In this document: piece after piece, positions 30,501-39,143 of the stretch | How positions within the stretch are numbered: the stretch's first letter is position 1 | Layout of the letters: every line of letters begins with the position of its first letter | Origin: Hymenobacter sp. BT559 | GTDB lineage: Bacteria; Bacteroidota; Bacteroidia; Cytophagales; Hymenobacteraceae | Direction of reading: 5' to 3' | NCBI RefSeq assembly: GCF_016427535.1 | Contig: NZ_JAELXV010000003.1 | Location: 744,001-808,000, forward strand | Length of the DNA stretch: 64,000 nt | The notes under the pieces: generated by a model | What the model was told of the DNA's origin: nothing | Seen by the model: only the letters and a program-made list of their open reading frames with translations | Databases searched by the model: none | Position numbers and translations under genes: made by a program

Positions 30501-32915
30501 GAAGCATTGATTGGCCGTCCACTGGCTACCGCCCGTGAAGGTTACATTGCGCAATGCTGCGTAGGCCACCGGCTGGTTGGCCGTGCCACCAGCTGGTTTG
30601 CTAAACGTTACGCGGGCCGTGCCCGTGCCGCCGTTGATGGTTACGTAGCCCGAGCAGTCGCCCCCGGCTACCAGCTGCGCATTAGCATCAAAAAGCTGGC
30701 TAGAATTATAAAAGTTGTATATCCGGCCAGCTGCCATGCTGAGCTGCTGCCTGAAGGTATTGCTGGCGCTCACGTTGGCCGAGCCCGCAAAGCGAAGCTG
30801 GTTGAACGTAGCTATTGCGCCGCCGCCCGACACAACCGTGGGCAGCGAGCCCGACGCAGGGTCCGTAAACGCGACTATGTTGTACACCAGCCCAAGTCCG
30901 GCTCGGAAGAAGGCCGGCTGGTTGCGAGTAGAGTTAGAGCTAATGCTGATGGTGCTGGTGCCTGCATCGAGGGTTACGCCCGGCGCTACGTCCCAGGTGT
31001 AGGTGGTGCGCACTCCCACGTCGCTCGTGCCCGAGGCGGGTGTCAGGGTTAGTAGGCTGCTGCCCAGCTTCACGCTCACGGGGGCGGCGCTCACCGGCCC
31101 ACCGGCACTGCTACCCGTGGTAAAGACCGAGCCCGTGGCGGCATAGCCACTGGTGAAGCCCTGCGCTTTGATGGCTTGATTACTGGTGTTGAACGCGCCT
31201 GCTTCTACGTACAGGCGGCCATTGGGCGAGGTAGCGCCGGGGGCCAGCGTCAGGGCATCGAGCAGGGTATACGTGCTGCCAGGAGCCCGGAAGTACACGT
31301 TGCCCAGCAATGTTCGCTCGGCCGTAGCTACGGTAGAGGGCAAGCTGCTGACCTCATGGCCGTAAAAAACTAGGTCAGCCTTGGTGCTGATAGTCATGGT
31401 GGCTGCTAGGGTTAGCGAGCCGCCAATGCCGAGTTGCTTTTGCCCTAGGTCGGTAGCGGCCTGGCTAAAAACGGGTGCGTTGGCCCCCGTCCAGTCCATG
31501 TCGCGGCAAAAGGCATTGGAGCCGTCCAGGGTTACTACCTGTCCGGCCGCCGTAAAGGAGTTGGCATCGAAGCGCACGTTGGTAGCCAGCGTGGGCAGGC
31601 AGCCGCTGCCGGTGGGCGCGCCCCCGCTGGTACTGGCCCAGTGGGTGGCATCGTGCCAACTGCCACTGCCGCCTACCCAGTACAGGTCGCTCGTGGGCAG
31701 GGCCGTAAAAGTTATGTTTTGAGTATTACCGCGGTTAAGCGAGCTAGTGGCGCGCACGCTGCCGCCGCCGCTAAATGTAATGTCTTGTACTGCCGCGTAG
31801 GCAATGGTTGTGCTGCTCCAGCTACCTGCCCGCTGCAGCACCGCAGCCTGCCCGGGCACGCTCGATTGCAGATGCGCTAGGCCGGCGCAACTGCCACCTA
31901 GGGCCAATACGGCGCGCGAACCCAGCATCAGCGTTTGGCCACCCGCGGCGCGCAGCACAGCTTCGGCGCCTACGCCCAGCGTGCCCGTGATGGTAGCCGC
32001 GCTAGTCAGCGCAGCATTGCCCTTAATGGTAAGCGTATTGAAGGTAGACCCCGCTACACTGAATGTGGCGCTCGCGCCGGCCGCTACTTCTACCGTATTA
32101 TACGTTTGCGCTGTGCTAATGAAAGTGTACGCGTTGGCTGTGCTGCGGGGCGTGGTGCCCATGCGCAAAGTGCTCGTGCCTGCTTCTAGGGTCAGGTTAG
32201 AGCCTGCTACCTCCCAGGTATTTACTGGCGCCAGTAGGTTGAAGGTGCTCGCGTTCAAATAAATATCGCGCACGCGGTTGCCCGTGCTGCGCACTCCGAA
32301 ACACGAAACCGTGGCATTGCCAAAATCGACGCTACCCGCCATCAGCAGCAGGCTGGGGGTGCCAGCGTACTGCACCAGGTTTACATCGCTGCTGAAGGCC
32401 CAGGCGCCGGCCTCGCTCTCAAAGCTCAGCCAGCCATTGATAGGCACGGCGCGCAAGTCTAGTTCGTGCCCGCCTGAAGTGGCTAGCAGGCGAAAGTTGG
32501 CGTCTTGCCGACCTAGGCCGGTGGCTAGGCGTAGGTCGCCATTTACTTCTACCGTGCCGTTGCCCAGCAGGCGCATGCCCGTCACGGCAGCGCCGCCAGC
32601 TGGCGTGTACACGGCCCCCGTCCAGTCCATATCGTGGCAGGTTACGGTGGCCCCGATGCTCACTGTCTGGTTGCTGGCAGTGAAAGAATGAGCATCAAAG
32701 TGCACGTCGTCGGTGCTTTGGGGCACCTGGGTATGGGTTCTGCTGCCGCCGCTGGTGGTGGCCCAGTGCGTAAGGTCATCCCACTGGCCGTTGCCGCCTA
32801 CCCAGTAGTAGTCGGCAGCATGGGCAGCCGGCCCGGCCGCCAGGAAGGCTAGTACTAGCCCCCAGCGGCCAGCGCTAGCCCGCCGCCAAATAGCATAAAT
32901 AGAAGCAATTATCAT
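27525..32915 (-). CDS. Giant secreted repeat protein with type IX secretion C-terminal domain
   Basis: The preferred start at 32915 gives 1796 residues with a signal peptide (WGLVLAFLAAGPAAHA). An earlier in-frame start at 33029 would place 38 residues before it. Three modules about 410 residues apart open with YWVGGNGQWDDLTHWA-like motifs (near residues 34, 410 and 823), each followed by a V.FD..SFT segment and a CR.MDWTG-like strand. A fourth diverged copy lies near 1290. Beta-rich, Ser/Thr/Gly-rich text fits an adhesin. The last 90 residues (WPTVFSSELHLDG ... GLYLLRV ... ERLVHH) are a type IX sorting domain, so the protein should be exported across the outer membrane and attached to the surface. 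Confidence 0.85.
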   Translation of the reverse strand: MIIASIYAIWRRASAGRWGLVLAFLAAGPAAHAADYYWVGGNGQWDDLTHWATTSGGSRTHTQVPQSTDDVHFDAHSFTASNQTVSIGATVTCHDMDWTGAVYTPAGGAAVTGMRLLGNGTVEVNGDLRLATGLGRQDANFRLLATSGGHELDLRAVPINGWLSFESEAGAWAFSSDVNLVQYAGTPSLLLMAGSVDFGNATVSCFGVRSTGNRVRDIYLNASTFNLLAPVNTWEVAGSNLTLEAGTSTLRMGTTPRSTANAYTFISTAQTYNTVEVAAGASATFSVAGSTFNTLTIKGNAALTSAATITGTLGVGAEAVLRAAGGQTLMLGSRAVLALGGSCAGLAHLQSSVPGQAAVLQRAGSWSSTTIAYAAVQDITFSGGGSVRATSSLNRGNTQNITFTALPTSDLYWVGGSGSWHDATHWASTSGGAPTGSGCLPTLATNVRFDANSFTAAGQVVTLDGSNAFCRDMDWTGANAPVFSQAATDLGQKQLGIGGSLTLAATMTISTKADLVFYGHEVSSLPSTVATAERTLLGNVYFRAPGSTYTLLDALTLAPGATSPNGRLYVEAGAFNTSNQAIKAQGFTSGYAATGSVFTTGSSAGGPVSAAPVSVKLGSSLLTLTPASGTSDVGVRTTYTWDVAPGVTLDAGTSTISISSNSTRNQPAFFRAGLGLVYNIVAFTDPASGSLPTVVSGGGAIATFNQLRFAGSANVSASNTFRQQLSMAAGRIYNFYNSSQLFDANAQLVAGGDCSGYVTINGGTGTARVTFSKPAGGTANQPVAYAALRNVTFTGGSQWTANQCFDNGGNSGISFTNPPVPRTLYWVGNGGNWSDPAHWALSSGGAAGICVPNQLDYVVFDSKSFTLANQTVTQDAVLASCRSLSWAAVTNAPTFGGAAANRLAIYGSLTWSPTMNQQWQGETMLLGNGTLTSAGQSFGGALTINAPDATINLADALLQPRTGGNGLTLTAGTLLTNNQPLQLRSLASAPLDGATTPPSRTLLLGSSTVEITSGAWALSQPSSLTFDAGTSTILLSTGAAFNGNGFAYNIVQTGAGATHTVGGSGSTIASLQLAGVNYVTGSNTITQQLSLAPGSTYQFGAGTTTTFTADATVQANGTGAKVITLQSTVNGQPFSWSKPSGTVCASYIYLRDSQAQGGAYFEAGQNANNQGNTSGWSFASLPQAAYASQQVCPQLGAHPLRFTFAGLDRLSQQPTTLAAAQFPLTVVLRNLTAGTTETLTIPSATYDYLVPNSTATTQYQVLSVATNSTSCTPLANMGPFPVVTDAPLDGPAGQWTGHGTTASWLDCQNWASGTVPTPTTDVTVGPATVAPIIDAPGATVGTLHLVPGGQLTLGSAAELAVSGDWLNTGGTATVAASSQVAFVGNSPQVVANGEFGRVVINNGAGLTLQSDATSATSLTLTVGIINTGSFKWVHFSSAGSSLSTSGSSYVAGTLRRYVAPGSTDTYAFPVGTSTQYARFDLVSNNLVGTRYLDASFSSSPEPTTELSCNETAPSQLRYVELYTTGRWLLLPDAQPTGGTYTARAYLGPFNNLVDNYFGLLKRPETSTTAADWSVGGGTLSPTDGDGRRVADGYALRSGLSSFSQFALARAEQVAPLPVTLVSLRAVAQKAGTLLSWVVAQEVGISTYEVERSLDGLAFQRVGQVAAKEVATATYSYLDASLGQPLGGQPVYYRLRVLESTKPATYSPTVVVQNLAAATLMVWPTVFSSELHLDGTNLGEDMQRVELLDTQGRVVLAQQLPAGSRLLTLNGQGLAAGLYLLRVTTATHRYQERLVHH

Positions 32916-33220
32916 TACGAATAAGCGTACATAAATGAAATAGACTAGGCGGGCTGGTCGCTGGCAAGGCGCTTGCGGGCACTTGCCAACGCTGTTGCAG
33001 CGCGCGGCTGTGCTAGGGCCCCTCAGCAATACCTAGGTGCCTTAGGCAGTGCCACCAGTGCCATTAGCCGCACTGATAGCGTGCGGTAATGTTTCGCCGC
33101 GCGCCTCACAGCCTATAAGCACGCTATGAGAGCAGAACGCAGGCCCTAGGCTCTCACGAATCCGTGAGGAAGGAATAGGCACGGGTTGCCCTAGCCCCCG
33201 GCCGCGTAGCTGGCTTGTAG

Positions 33221-33463
33221 CTACTTTAGTAGGGTCGCGTTGGCGACGAGGGAGACTACGGGCTTGGCTTGCGCAGCTGCGCTACGCAGTACTACTCGCT
33301 GGGGCGCGGCACCCTGGCGGCTAGCCAGCGCAGGCGTATTGCGAGCTGGCTGCATCTGCTGGTTAAGCACCAGCAGTGTAGTGAGCAAGCCAAGGAGAAA
33401 AAGCCAAGCCTTTGTAGAAGGTACTTTGAGCACAGAAATAGAAGGCGGTACAGTTGGTAGCAT
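33221..33463 (-). CDS. Small single-pass membrane protein, unknown
   Basis: The 80-residue frame begins ATG at 33463 and has one hydrophobic stretch near residues 18-34 (KAWLFLLGLLTTLLVLN), followed by a basic, Gln/Ala-rich region. No family is recognised. It lies between the hybrid kinase gene and the giant secreted protein gene on the same strand, so it might be a membrane accessory of that pair. The opposite strand and another frame also have open stretches here, so its reality is uncertain. Confidence 0.4.
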   Translation of the reverse strand: MLPTVPPSISVLKVPSTKAWLFLLGLLTTLLVLNQQMQPARNTPALASRQGAAPQRVVLRSAAAQAKPVVSLVANATLLK

Positions 33464-33507
33464 AAGACAGGTTTTTTATGCCCTGTGCCAGATGCGTACC
33501 AAACGAG

Positions 33508-33554
33508 CCTAACCCGCATAAATACCTATTAAATAGCTATTCATGCGGGTTAGG
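33508..33554. other. Stem-loop after the hybrid kinase gene
   Basis: CCTAACCCGCATAAATA pairs with TATTCATGCGGGTTAGG with one mismatch around an AT-rich loop. It lies 70 bases beyond the kinase stop. No T tract follows on either strand, so it is called a stem-loop and not a terminator. Confidence 0.6.
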
Positions 33555-33623
33555 GTCGTGGCGAACGTCCGTTTTTCAGAATGTGACTCTGAAAACTGGA
33601 GACCGGGGCGGACGAGGCGCAGG

Positions 33624-36600
33624 CTACTGCGCCCGGCTGTCGCGCAGCGTCTGCAGCTCGGCACTCATGTCGGCCAGCACCTGACGTAGTAGGCGGTCGG
33701 CCGCTTCTACCAGCGGCTGCAAGTCGTCGTAGCTGTAAGGCCCTTCCCAGTTTTCGAGGCGGTCCATCAGAGCTACGGCCGGCTGAATCTGGAGGTGCAC
33801 CAAGCTGGGACGCAGCTTGTGCGCTGTGTTTTGCAGGCCTTGTATGTTGCCTACTTCAAGCGCCCGCCCTAGGTCCCGAAGCGCATTATAAGTGCCTTCG
33901 ATAAACGTCTTAAGCATCGACTCCACAAACTTCTGATTGCCGCGGGCCGTGTCCAGCAGCATATCCAGCTTGTACAAGGTGCCATCTGAAGGGACGTCGG
34001 GCATAGGAGCCGCGGGCGGTGTCGGCTCGGCTGAGGTTTCTGCCTCGGAGGGGCTGCCATGCGGACGCAATACCCAGTCGTGCACCAGCTGCATGAGCTC
34101 GTCTTCGTAGAACGGCTTGGTGAGGTAGTCGTTCATGCCGGCCGCTAGGCAGCGCTGTTTTTCACCATTGATGGCCGAGGCCGTGAGGGCGATGATGGGC
34201 GTGGTAATGCCTAGCTGCTGCCGTAGGTGCTGGGTTGCGACAAAGCCATCCATCACGGGCATCTGCACATCCATCAAAATGAGGTCAAACTCCTGGGTTT
34301 GCGCCCGCTCAATGGCCTCCTCCCCGTTTTCGGCTTCTGTTACCTTGAGGTGTGCGCTTCGCAAAAAGCTCTTGGCCAGCAGGCGATTATATTCATTGTC
34401 TTCGACCAGTAGAATGCGCTTGCCACGTAGGTCTTGCGGATTGGCAATAGCTGCCGACTTGCGCTGTGGCAGGTCATTGACAGTGCCAATGGGCAAAAAC
34501 AGGCAGAAATGACTGCTAGTGCCCTTGCCCTTCTCGCTTTCAATGTCAATTTCGCCGCCCATTAGCCGCGCCAGGCTACGGCTGATGCTAAGCCCTAGGC
34601 CCGTGCCCCCAAACTTGCGTGTGATGGAGGAGTCCTCCTGGCTAAACTCTTGGAAAATAGACTGCAAGTAATCGGGGTCAATGCCCACGCCGGTGTCGCA
34701 TACCGAGAACGCAACAATAATTTGCCCATTGAAATAGCCCGCTACTTCGCATTCCACAGTTATTTCGCCTTTGTCTGTGAATTTTACGGAGTTACTAACC
34801 AGGTTTAGCAAAATCTGGGTAATACGGTAGGGGTCACCAAGTACTACGTTGGGGATGAGTGGACTCACTTTCGTAACGAAACGCAGTCCCTTCTCCTCAG
34901 CTTTGTAGAGCATGGTCTTTTCGACCTGCTCGCAGAGGCGCGCCACGTTGAAGCCCACCCGCTCGATGGTCATCTTGCCCGCGTCGAGCTTCGAGATATC
35001 CAGAATATCGTTGATAATGACGAGCAGGTTCTGGGCCGATGTGGTAATGGCGTGCAGGTAGTTGCTCTGGCGCGGGGCCAGCGTGGTCTTGGCCAGCAGC
35101 TGGCTCATGCCCAGAATAGCGTTCATGGGCGTGCGGATTTCGTGGCTCATGTTGGCCAGGAAAAGCTCTTTGGCTCGGGCCGAGTCTTCGGCTTGCTGCT
35201 TGGCTTCGCGCAGGTTTTTCTCTAGGTGCTTCTGGTGCGTGATGTCTAGGTTAATGCCAATGGTGCCCGTCGGCTGCTTATCCTGGTCGTAGAGTGGGGC
35301 CGCCCCTACAAAGAGCCACTTGCGCTCGCCCTGCTTGGTAGTGACTTCCAACTCATAAGAACCCGAAATGCCCTTGCGGCGGTCGGCGAGGCGGTCGCGC
35401 AGCGAGTCGACTGCGCCTGACGACATGATGAGAGGGTGCAGCGGCTGGCCCAGCAGCTCGTCGGCGGTGTAGCCCATCATCTGGCAGTAGCTGCGGTTGG
35501 CGTAGAGCACCCGGTACTCTAGGTCTATCTCTACCAGCCCGAGCTGCATGTTGTCGATGATGTTGCGGTACTTCTCTTCCTGCCGCTTCAAGGTTTGCTC
35601 GGCGTGGTAGCGTTCGGTAATGTCCTCAAACTTCCAGAGGTGACCGATGCTTTTCTCCTCTTGCCACACGGGCACAAACGAGCACTGCAGTACGCGGCCA
35701 TCGTGCAGCACAATGATGTGGTCGAAAAAAGCTTCTCGGCGGGCTACCGTTTCGGTTACCTTGTCCAGGAAGTCGTGTTCGCTAGGAAACAAATGCCCTA
35801 CATGCTGCACAATTTCCCGCTCGTGCAGGCCCACCAGCCGCTCAGGCGGTGTATCAAACCCAAAAATTCGGCAGAAAGCCGGGTTCGTTTGCACAATGCA
35901 GTGCCTTTCATCAACTAGCAGGATGCCCCGCTTCAGGCTGTCGATGGTGGCCGATAGGCGCAGCGCCGCCACCATCAGCTCGCTGTTGGCCTTTTTATTG
36001 GCCGAAATATTAATGGAGAGGCCCGTTATCAACCGGGGTTCGCCATCGTCGTCGTACTGCGTAATGAGGCCGCGGCTGAGCACCCACAGATAAGAGCCAT
36101 CGTAGCAGCGCATACGGTGCTCGCTGCTGAAAATGGGGGTGTTGCCGGCTTGGTAGTTGTCTAGGCGCCAGATAAGCTGCGGCATATCGTCGGGGTGCGT
36201 GGCTTCGCTCAGGCCGCGGTACTTATCCGTTTGCTCGGCGGGTGGGTAGCCAAGCAATGCCTGCAGCTCGGGCGAAAAGCGCGTTGCGTGTTTGCGGCAG
36301 TCATACTCCCAGGTACCATCACCTAGGCCGTCCATTGCCAGTTTGCGGCGCAGCTCGCGGCGGCGGTCGGTTTCCTCCGCTTTTTTCAGCAGGGTAATAT
36401 CCTCGATAAAGCCGCTGTATACTGTTCCCTGCGCATCGCGGTACGACAGCGTGGCGTTGCCGCGCCACCAAATGATGGGCTGCCCCGGCCGCACCAGCCG
36501 CCCTTCAAAGTGCCAAGGGTCGGCGTTATCGTCGGCAGTAGCGGCGGCCACCGATGCGATATAGCGCGCCCGGTCATCAGGGTGAATGAGTGGCAGCAGG

Positions 36601-37238
36601 CTGCCAGCGTCGCCCGGCGTCACTCCAAACAGCTCGCGCATTTTGGGGCTGGCGTAGAGCGAGGTGAAGCTGCCATCGGGGTTTTTGCGCCAGCGAAACA
36701 GCACCCCCGGCACCTGCTCGGCTAGCTCGCGGTAGCGCGCCTCGCTCTCGGCCAGGGCTAGCTGGGAGCGCTTTTCCTCCGAAATGTCTTCTAGCATGCC
36801 CACAAACAGGGGCTCGGCGAGGGCGGGCAGGCACAAGGGGCGCATGCGCATCCGGAGCCAGCCGCCCTCGTAGCCAGGGCACAGGTCGGGTAAGTCAAAC
36901 TGAAACGCTGCATTACTAGCCAAGCCCATTGCAATCAGCGTTTGGGTGGCCTCGGGTAGGGGCCAGCCCCCTAGGTGCTTTATGGGCTGCCCCACCAGCT
37001 GAGACAGCGAAGTATGGCACCGGGCCAAGAAGCGCGAGTTGGCCCAAGTCAGGTGGCCTTGCGCGTCGGTGGTGAGCACCCCCACAAACAAGTCCTGCAT
37101 CTGAGCCACGAAGTTGGGCAAGTCGCCTAGGTAGGGGCTAGTGGCGGCTAGCTGCATAGCCGCCAGCTGGCTACGCAGCATAGCTATTTCGGCATCGCGC
37201 GCGGCCAGTTGGGCCTCACAAGAGGTATCAGAAAGCAT
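33624..37238 (-). CDS. Hybrid sensor histidine kinase with multiple PAS domains, receiver and HPt domain
   Basis: This 1204-residue sensor has no clear membrane segment. Several PAS/PAC modules (at least five, residues about 40-640) precede the dimerisation/H box [13 protein letters not shown] (His near 697). The ATPase domain follows ([24 protein letters not shown]). A receiver domain has its phospho-acceptor in [13 protein letters not shown] (near 989) and the TKPF lysine. An HPt domain closes the protein with TAHKLRPS (His near 1137). This His-Asp-His set implies an internal phosphorelay ending in transfer to a separate response regulator. The natural partner is the NtrC-type gene 29 bases upstream in the same operon. 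Confidence 0.93.
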   Translation of the reverse strand: MLSDTSCEAQLAARDAEIAMLRSQLAAMQLAATSPYLGDLPNFVAQMQDLFVGVLTTDAQGHLTWANSRFLARCHTSLSQLVGQPIKHLGGWPLPEATQTLIAMGLASNAAFQFDLPDLCPGYEGGWLRMRMRPLCLPALAEPLFVGMLEDISEEKRSQLALAESEARYRELAEQVPGVLFRWRKNPDGSFTSLYASPKMRELFGVTPGDAGSLLPLIHPDDRARYIASVAAATADDNADPWHFEGRLVRPGQPIIWWRGNATLSYRDAQGTVYSGFIEDITLLKKAEETDRRRELRRKLAMDGLGDGTWEYDCRKHATRFSPELQALLGYPPAEQTDKYRGLSEATHPDDMPQLIWRLDNYQAGNTPIFSSEHRMRCYDGSYLWVLSRGLITQYDDDGEPRLITGLSINISANKKANSELMVAALRLSATIDSLKRGILLVDERHCIVQTNPAFCRIFGFDTPPERLVGLHEREIVQHVGHLFPSEHDFLDKVTETVARREAFFDHIIVLHDGRVLQCSFVPVWQEEKSIGHLWKFEDITERYHAEQTLKRQEEKYRNIIDNMQLGLVEIDLEYRVLYANRSYCQMMGYTADELLGQPLHPLIMSSGAVDSLRDRLADRRKGISGSYELEVTTKQGERKWLFVGAAPLYDQDKQPTGTIGINLDITHQKHLEKNLREAKQQAEDSARAKELFLANMSHEIRTPMNAILGMSQLLAKTTLAPRQSNYLHAITTSAQNLLVIINDILDISKLDAGKMTIERVGFNVARLCEQVEKTMLYKAEEKGLRFVTKVSPLIPNVVLGDPYRITQILLNLVSNSVKFTDKGEITVECEVAGYFNGQIIVAFSVCDTGVGIDPDYLQSIFQEFSQEDSSITRKFGGTGLGLSISRSLARLMGGEIDIESEKGKGTSSHFCLFLPIGTVNDLPQRKSAAIANPQDLRGKRILLVEDNEYNRLLAKSFLRSAHLKVTEAENGEEAIERAQTQEFDLILMDVQMPVMDGFVATQHLRQQLGITTPIIALTASAINGEKQRCLAAGMNDYLTKPFYEDELMQLVHDWVLRPHGSPSEAETSAEPTPPAAPMPDVPSDGTLYKLDMLLDTARGNQKFVESMLKTFIEGTYNALRDLGRALEVGNIQGLQNTAHKLRPSLVHLQIQPAVALMDRLENWEGPYSYDDLQPLVEAADRLLRQVLADMSAELQTLRDSRAQ

Positions 37239-37267
37239 AGTACTCCAGAAAATAAAGCGACCGACAA

Positions 37268-38614
37268 CTAAATTTCGCCGTCCTGTATCATCTTATAAAT
37301 CGTGGACTTACCTACGTCCAGCTTCTGGGCCACCAGCGGCACGTTGTCCTGGTACTTGGTCAGGTAGTGCCGCACGATGGTGCGCGTGTACTCGCGCAGA
37401 GTTTTCTCCGAATCCAGGAAACCCGCCTCGCGCCCAGCGGGCGCAAACACAATGTCAGCGGGCTCTATCTCGTGGCCATTGCTGAGCACGGCCGCCAGCT
37501 CAATGATGGTTTTGAGCTCGCGTACGTTGCCGGGGTAGTTGTAGGCCTGCAGCTTGTCCTGCGCCGCTTTGGAGAGGCTAATGGGCGGCTTCTGGTACTC
37601 GCGGCAAAACTCATCTACGAAGTGCTTGGCCAGAAACAGCACGTCGGAGCCGCGCTCGCGCAGTGGCGGCAGCACCAGCGGCAGCCCGATGATGCGGTAG
37701 TACAAGTCTTCGCGGAAGTTGTTGTTGCGCACCTCTTCCGACAGGCTTTTGTGGGTGGCCGTGATGAGGCGCACATCAAGCTTGATGCGCTCGTTGCCGC
37801 CCACCCGCTGCAGCTCGCGTTCTTGCAGCACGCGCAGCAGCTTGCTCTGAATGGCGGGGTTCAGGTCGCCGATTTCATCCAAGAACAGCGTGCCGCCGTT
37901 GGCTTCTTCGAACTTGCCAATCTTGCGGGCCACGGCGCTGGTAAAGGCGCCTTTCTCGTGCCCAAACAGCTCACTCTCCAGTAGCTCGGCTGGAATAGCA
38001 GCCATGTTCACGGCCACGAACGGCTTTTTGTGTCGGCCCGATTTCATGTGAATGGCCTTGGCCACCAGTTCCTTTCCTGTGCCCGTTTCGCCAGTGATGG
38101 ACACGTTGACTGGCGTTTGAGCGGCTTTTTCCATCAGCCCAAAGAGCCCCTCGATGGCCGGGCTGTGGCCCTTCAGGATTTTGCTGAAATCGTACTTGTT
38201 TTGCAGCTGGTCTTCGAGGCGCTTCACTTGCTCGCGTAGCGAACTGGTTTCGCGCAGCTTCTGAATCGCGTTCCAGAGCAAGTCCTTGGTGTTGTCGTCC
38301 TTCACCAAGTACTCGGCCGCGCCCGCCTTGAGCAGCTGCACGGCCGTCGCAATCTTGCTTTGCGCGCTGATAACGATAACCGGTATTTCGGGCCAGCGCT
38401 GGCGAAGGCGCGTCAGCAGCTTGTCGCCACTGATGTCGGGCAGCGAAAAATCTATCGTGACCACATCGGGCCGCAAATGCATGTTGTCCAAGCACTCTTG
38501 GCCTGAGGTCCACAGTTGGACCGTGTCCTCGGGATTGAGCGAAAGGTGATAGTGTAACAGCTGACCATACCACGGGTCATCTTCTACAATGAAGATAGTA
38601 AAGGGGGCTTCCAT
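37268..38614 (-). CDS. NtrC-family sigma-54-dependent response regulator
   Basis: The 448-residue protein (start at 38614; an in-frame ATG at 38668 adds 18 unconserved residues) has a receiver domain with Asp55 in VVTIDFSLPD. An AAA+ domain follows, with Walker A GETGTGKE (about 172-179), GTLFLDEIGDL, and the sigma-54 contact loop written GAFTSA instead of GAFTGA (about 222-227). The C-terminal Fis-type helix-turn-helix ends DVGKSTIYKMIQDGEI. It should open sigma-54 promoters when phosphorylated, probably by the kinase downstream. Candidate target promoters lie at 46201 and 55159. Confidence 0.94.
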   Translation of the reverse strand: MEAPFTIFIVEDDPWYGQLLHYHLSLNPEDTVQLWTSGQECLDNMHLRPDVVTIDFSLPDISGDKLLTRLRQRWPEIPVIVISAQSKIATAVQLLKAGAAEYLVKDDNTKDLLWNAIQKLRETSSLREQVKRLEDQLQNKYDFSKILKGHSPAIEGLFGLMEKAAQTPVNVSITGETGTGKELVAKAIHMKSGRHKKPFVAVNMAAIPAELLESELFGHEKGAFTSAVARKIGKFEEANGGTLFLDEIGDLNPAIQSKLLRVLQERELQRVGGNERIKLDVRLITATHKSLSEEVRNNNFREDLYYRIIGLPLVLPPLRERGSDVLFLAKHFVDEFCREYQKPPISLSKAAQDKLQAYNYPGNVRELKTIIELAAVLSNGHEIEPADIVFAPAGREAGFLDSEKTLREYTRTIVRHYLTKYQDNVPLVAQKLDVGKSTIYKMIQDGEI

Positions 38615-39143
38615 GCTAAGCCTAATTTCTTGTAAATCAAAGGACACGCGTAGGCGCAGCCCCCCCATAGGGTTAGGTGCGTCTACTCAACACCAAACAA
38701 TTGCTCCGGAACTGATAGGAGTCTAGTAAGTGGTGTGGAAATCGATTGTGGAAAGCAAGAAAGACGGGAGTTCGCGGGGCTGCCGAGTTACGGCCGATAG
38801 GCAATCAAGCCGAACGGGTAACAGAGTGGAGGAAATAGATAAGAAGAACTTAGACATCAGGAACGGCTATTAACTAAATAAGGTCAGGCGCTTAGTAGCG
38901 CCTGACTTTTATCAAGGTACGGAAGGCAATTGGTAACGGCTGAAAATAGAACTTCACTATGAAGTGTATTTATCGGTAATCAGCTGCGTTAAATAATGCA
39001 ATAATTTGATTGTTAAATTATTATAGAGTATAGTTGAGGCTTAATAATAGATGGTATTTTTTAGAGAGTTTTACCTCGTCGGCTAGCCAGCCGATATACT
39101 TGCTGCATAAGGACCTGCTAGCCGAACCCAAATTACGTTATTC
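38615..39143 (-). other. Intergenic region between the polysaccharide genes and the NtrC regulator
   Basis: No gene is seen in 529 bases. The region is AT-rich near 38990-39070 and includes the terminator at 38883-38906. The regulator's own promoter must lie between 38615 and 38880 but no clear TAnnTTTG or -24/-12 element was found there. Confidence 0.4.
38883..38906. terminator. Terminator after the polysaccharide operon
   Basis: GTCAGGCGCT pairs perfectly with AGCGCCTGAC around TAGT. T-rich text follows on the + strand (TTTTATC) and more weakly on the - strand (CTTATTTAG). It would end the glycosyltransferase transcript coming from 39144. Confidence 0.8.

Noticed and set aside
30402..32262. 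Several open frames of 100-216 codons on the + strand opposite the giant secreted protein
   Set aside because: They follow the codon periodicity of the - strand gene, show low-complexity Ala/Pro/Val/Arg text and lack start-site signals.
33029..33029. Earlier start for the giant secreted protein
   Set aside because: The extra 38 residues precede a complete signal peptide and are Cys/Arg/Pro-rich, so the ATG at 32915 is preferred.
33484..33500. TGGCAC on the - strand before the small membrane protein gene as a -24 box
   Set aside because: No GC dinucleotide lies at the correct -12 position.
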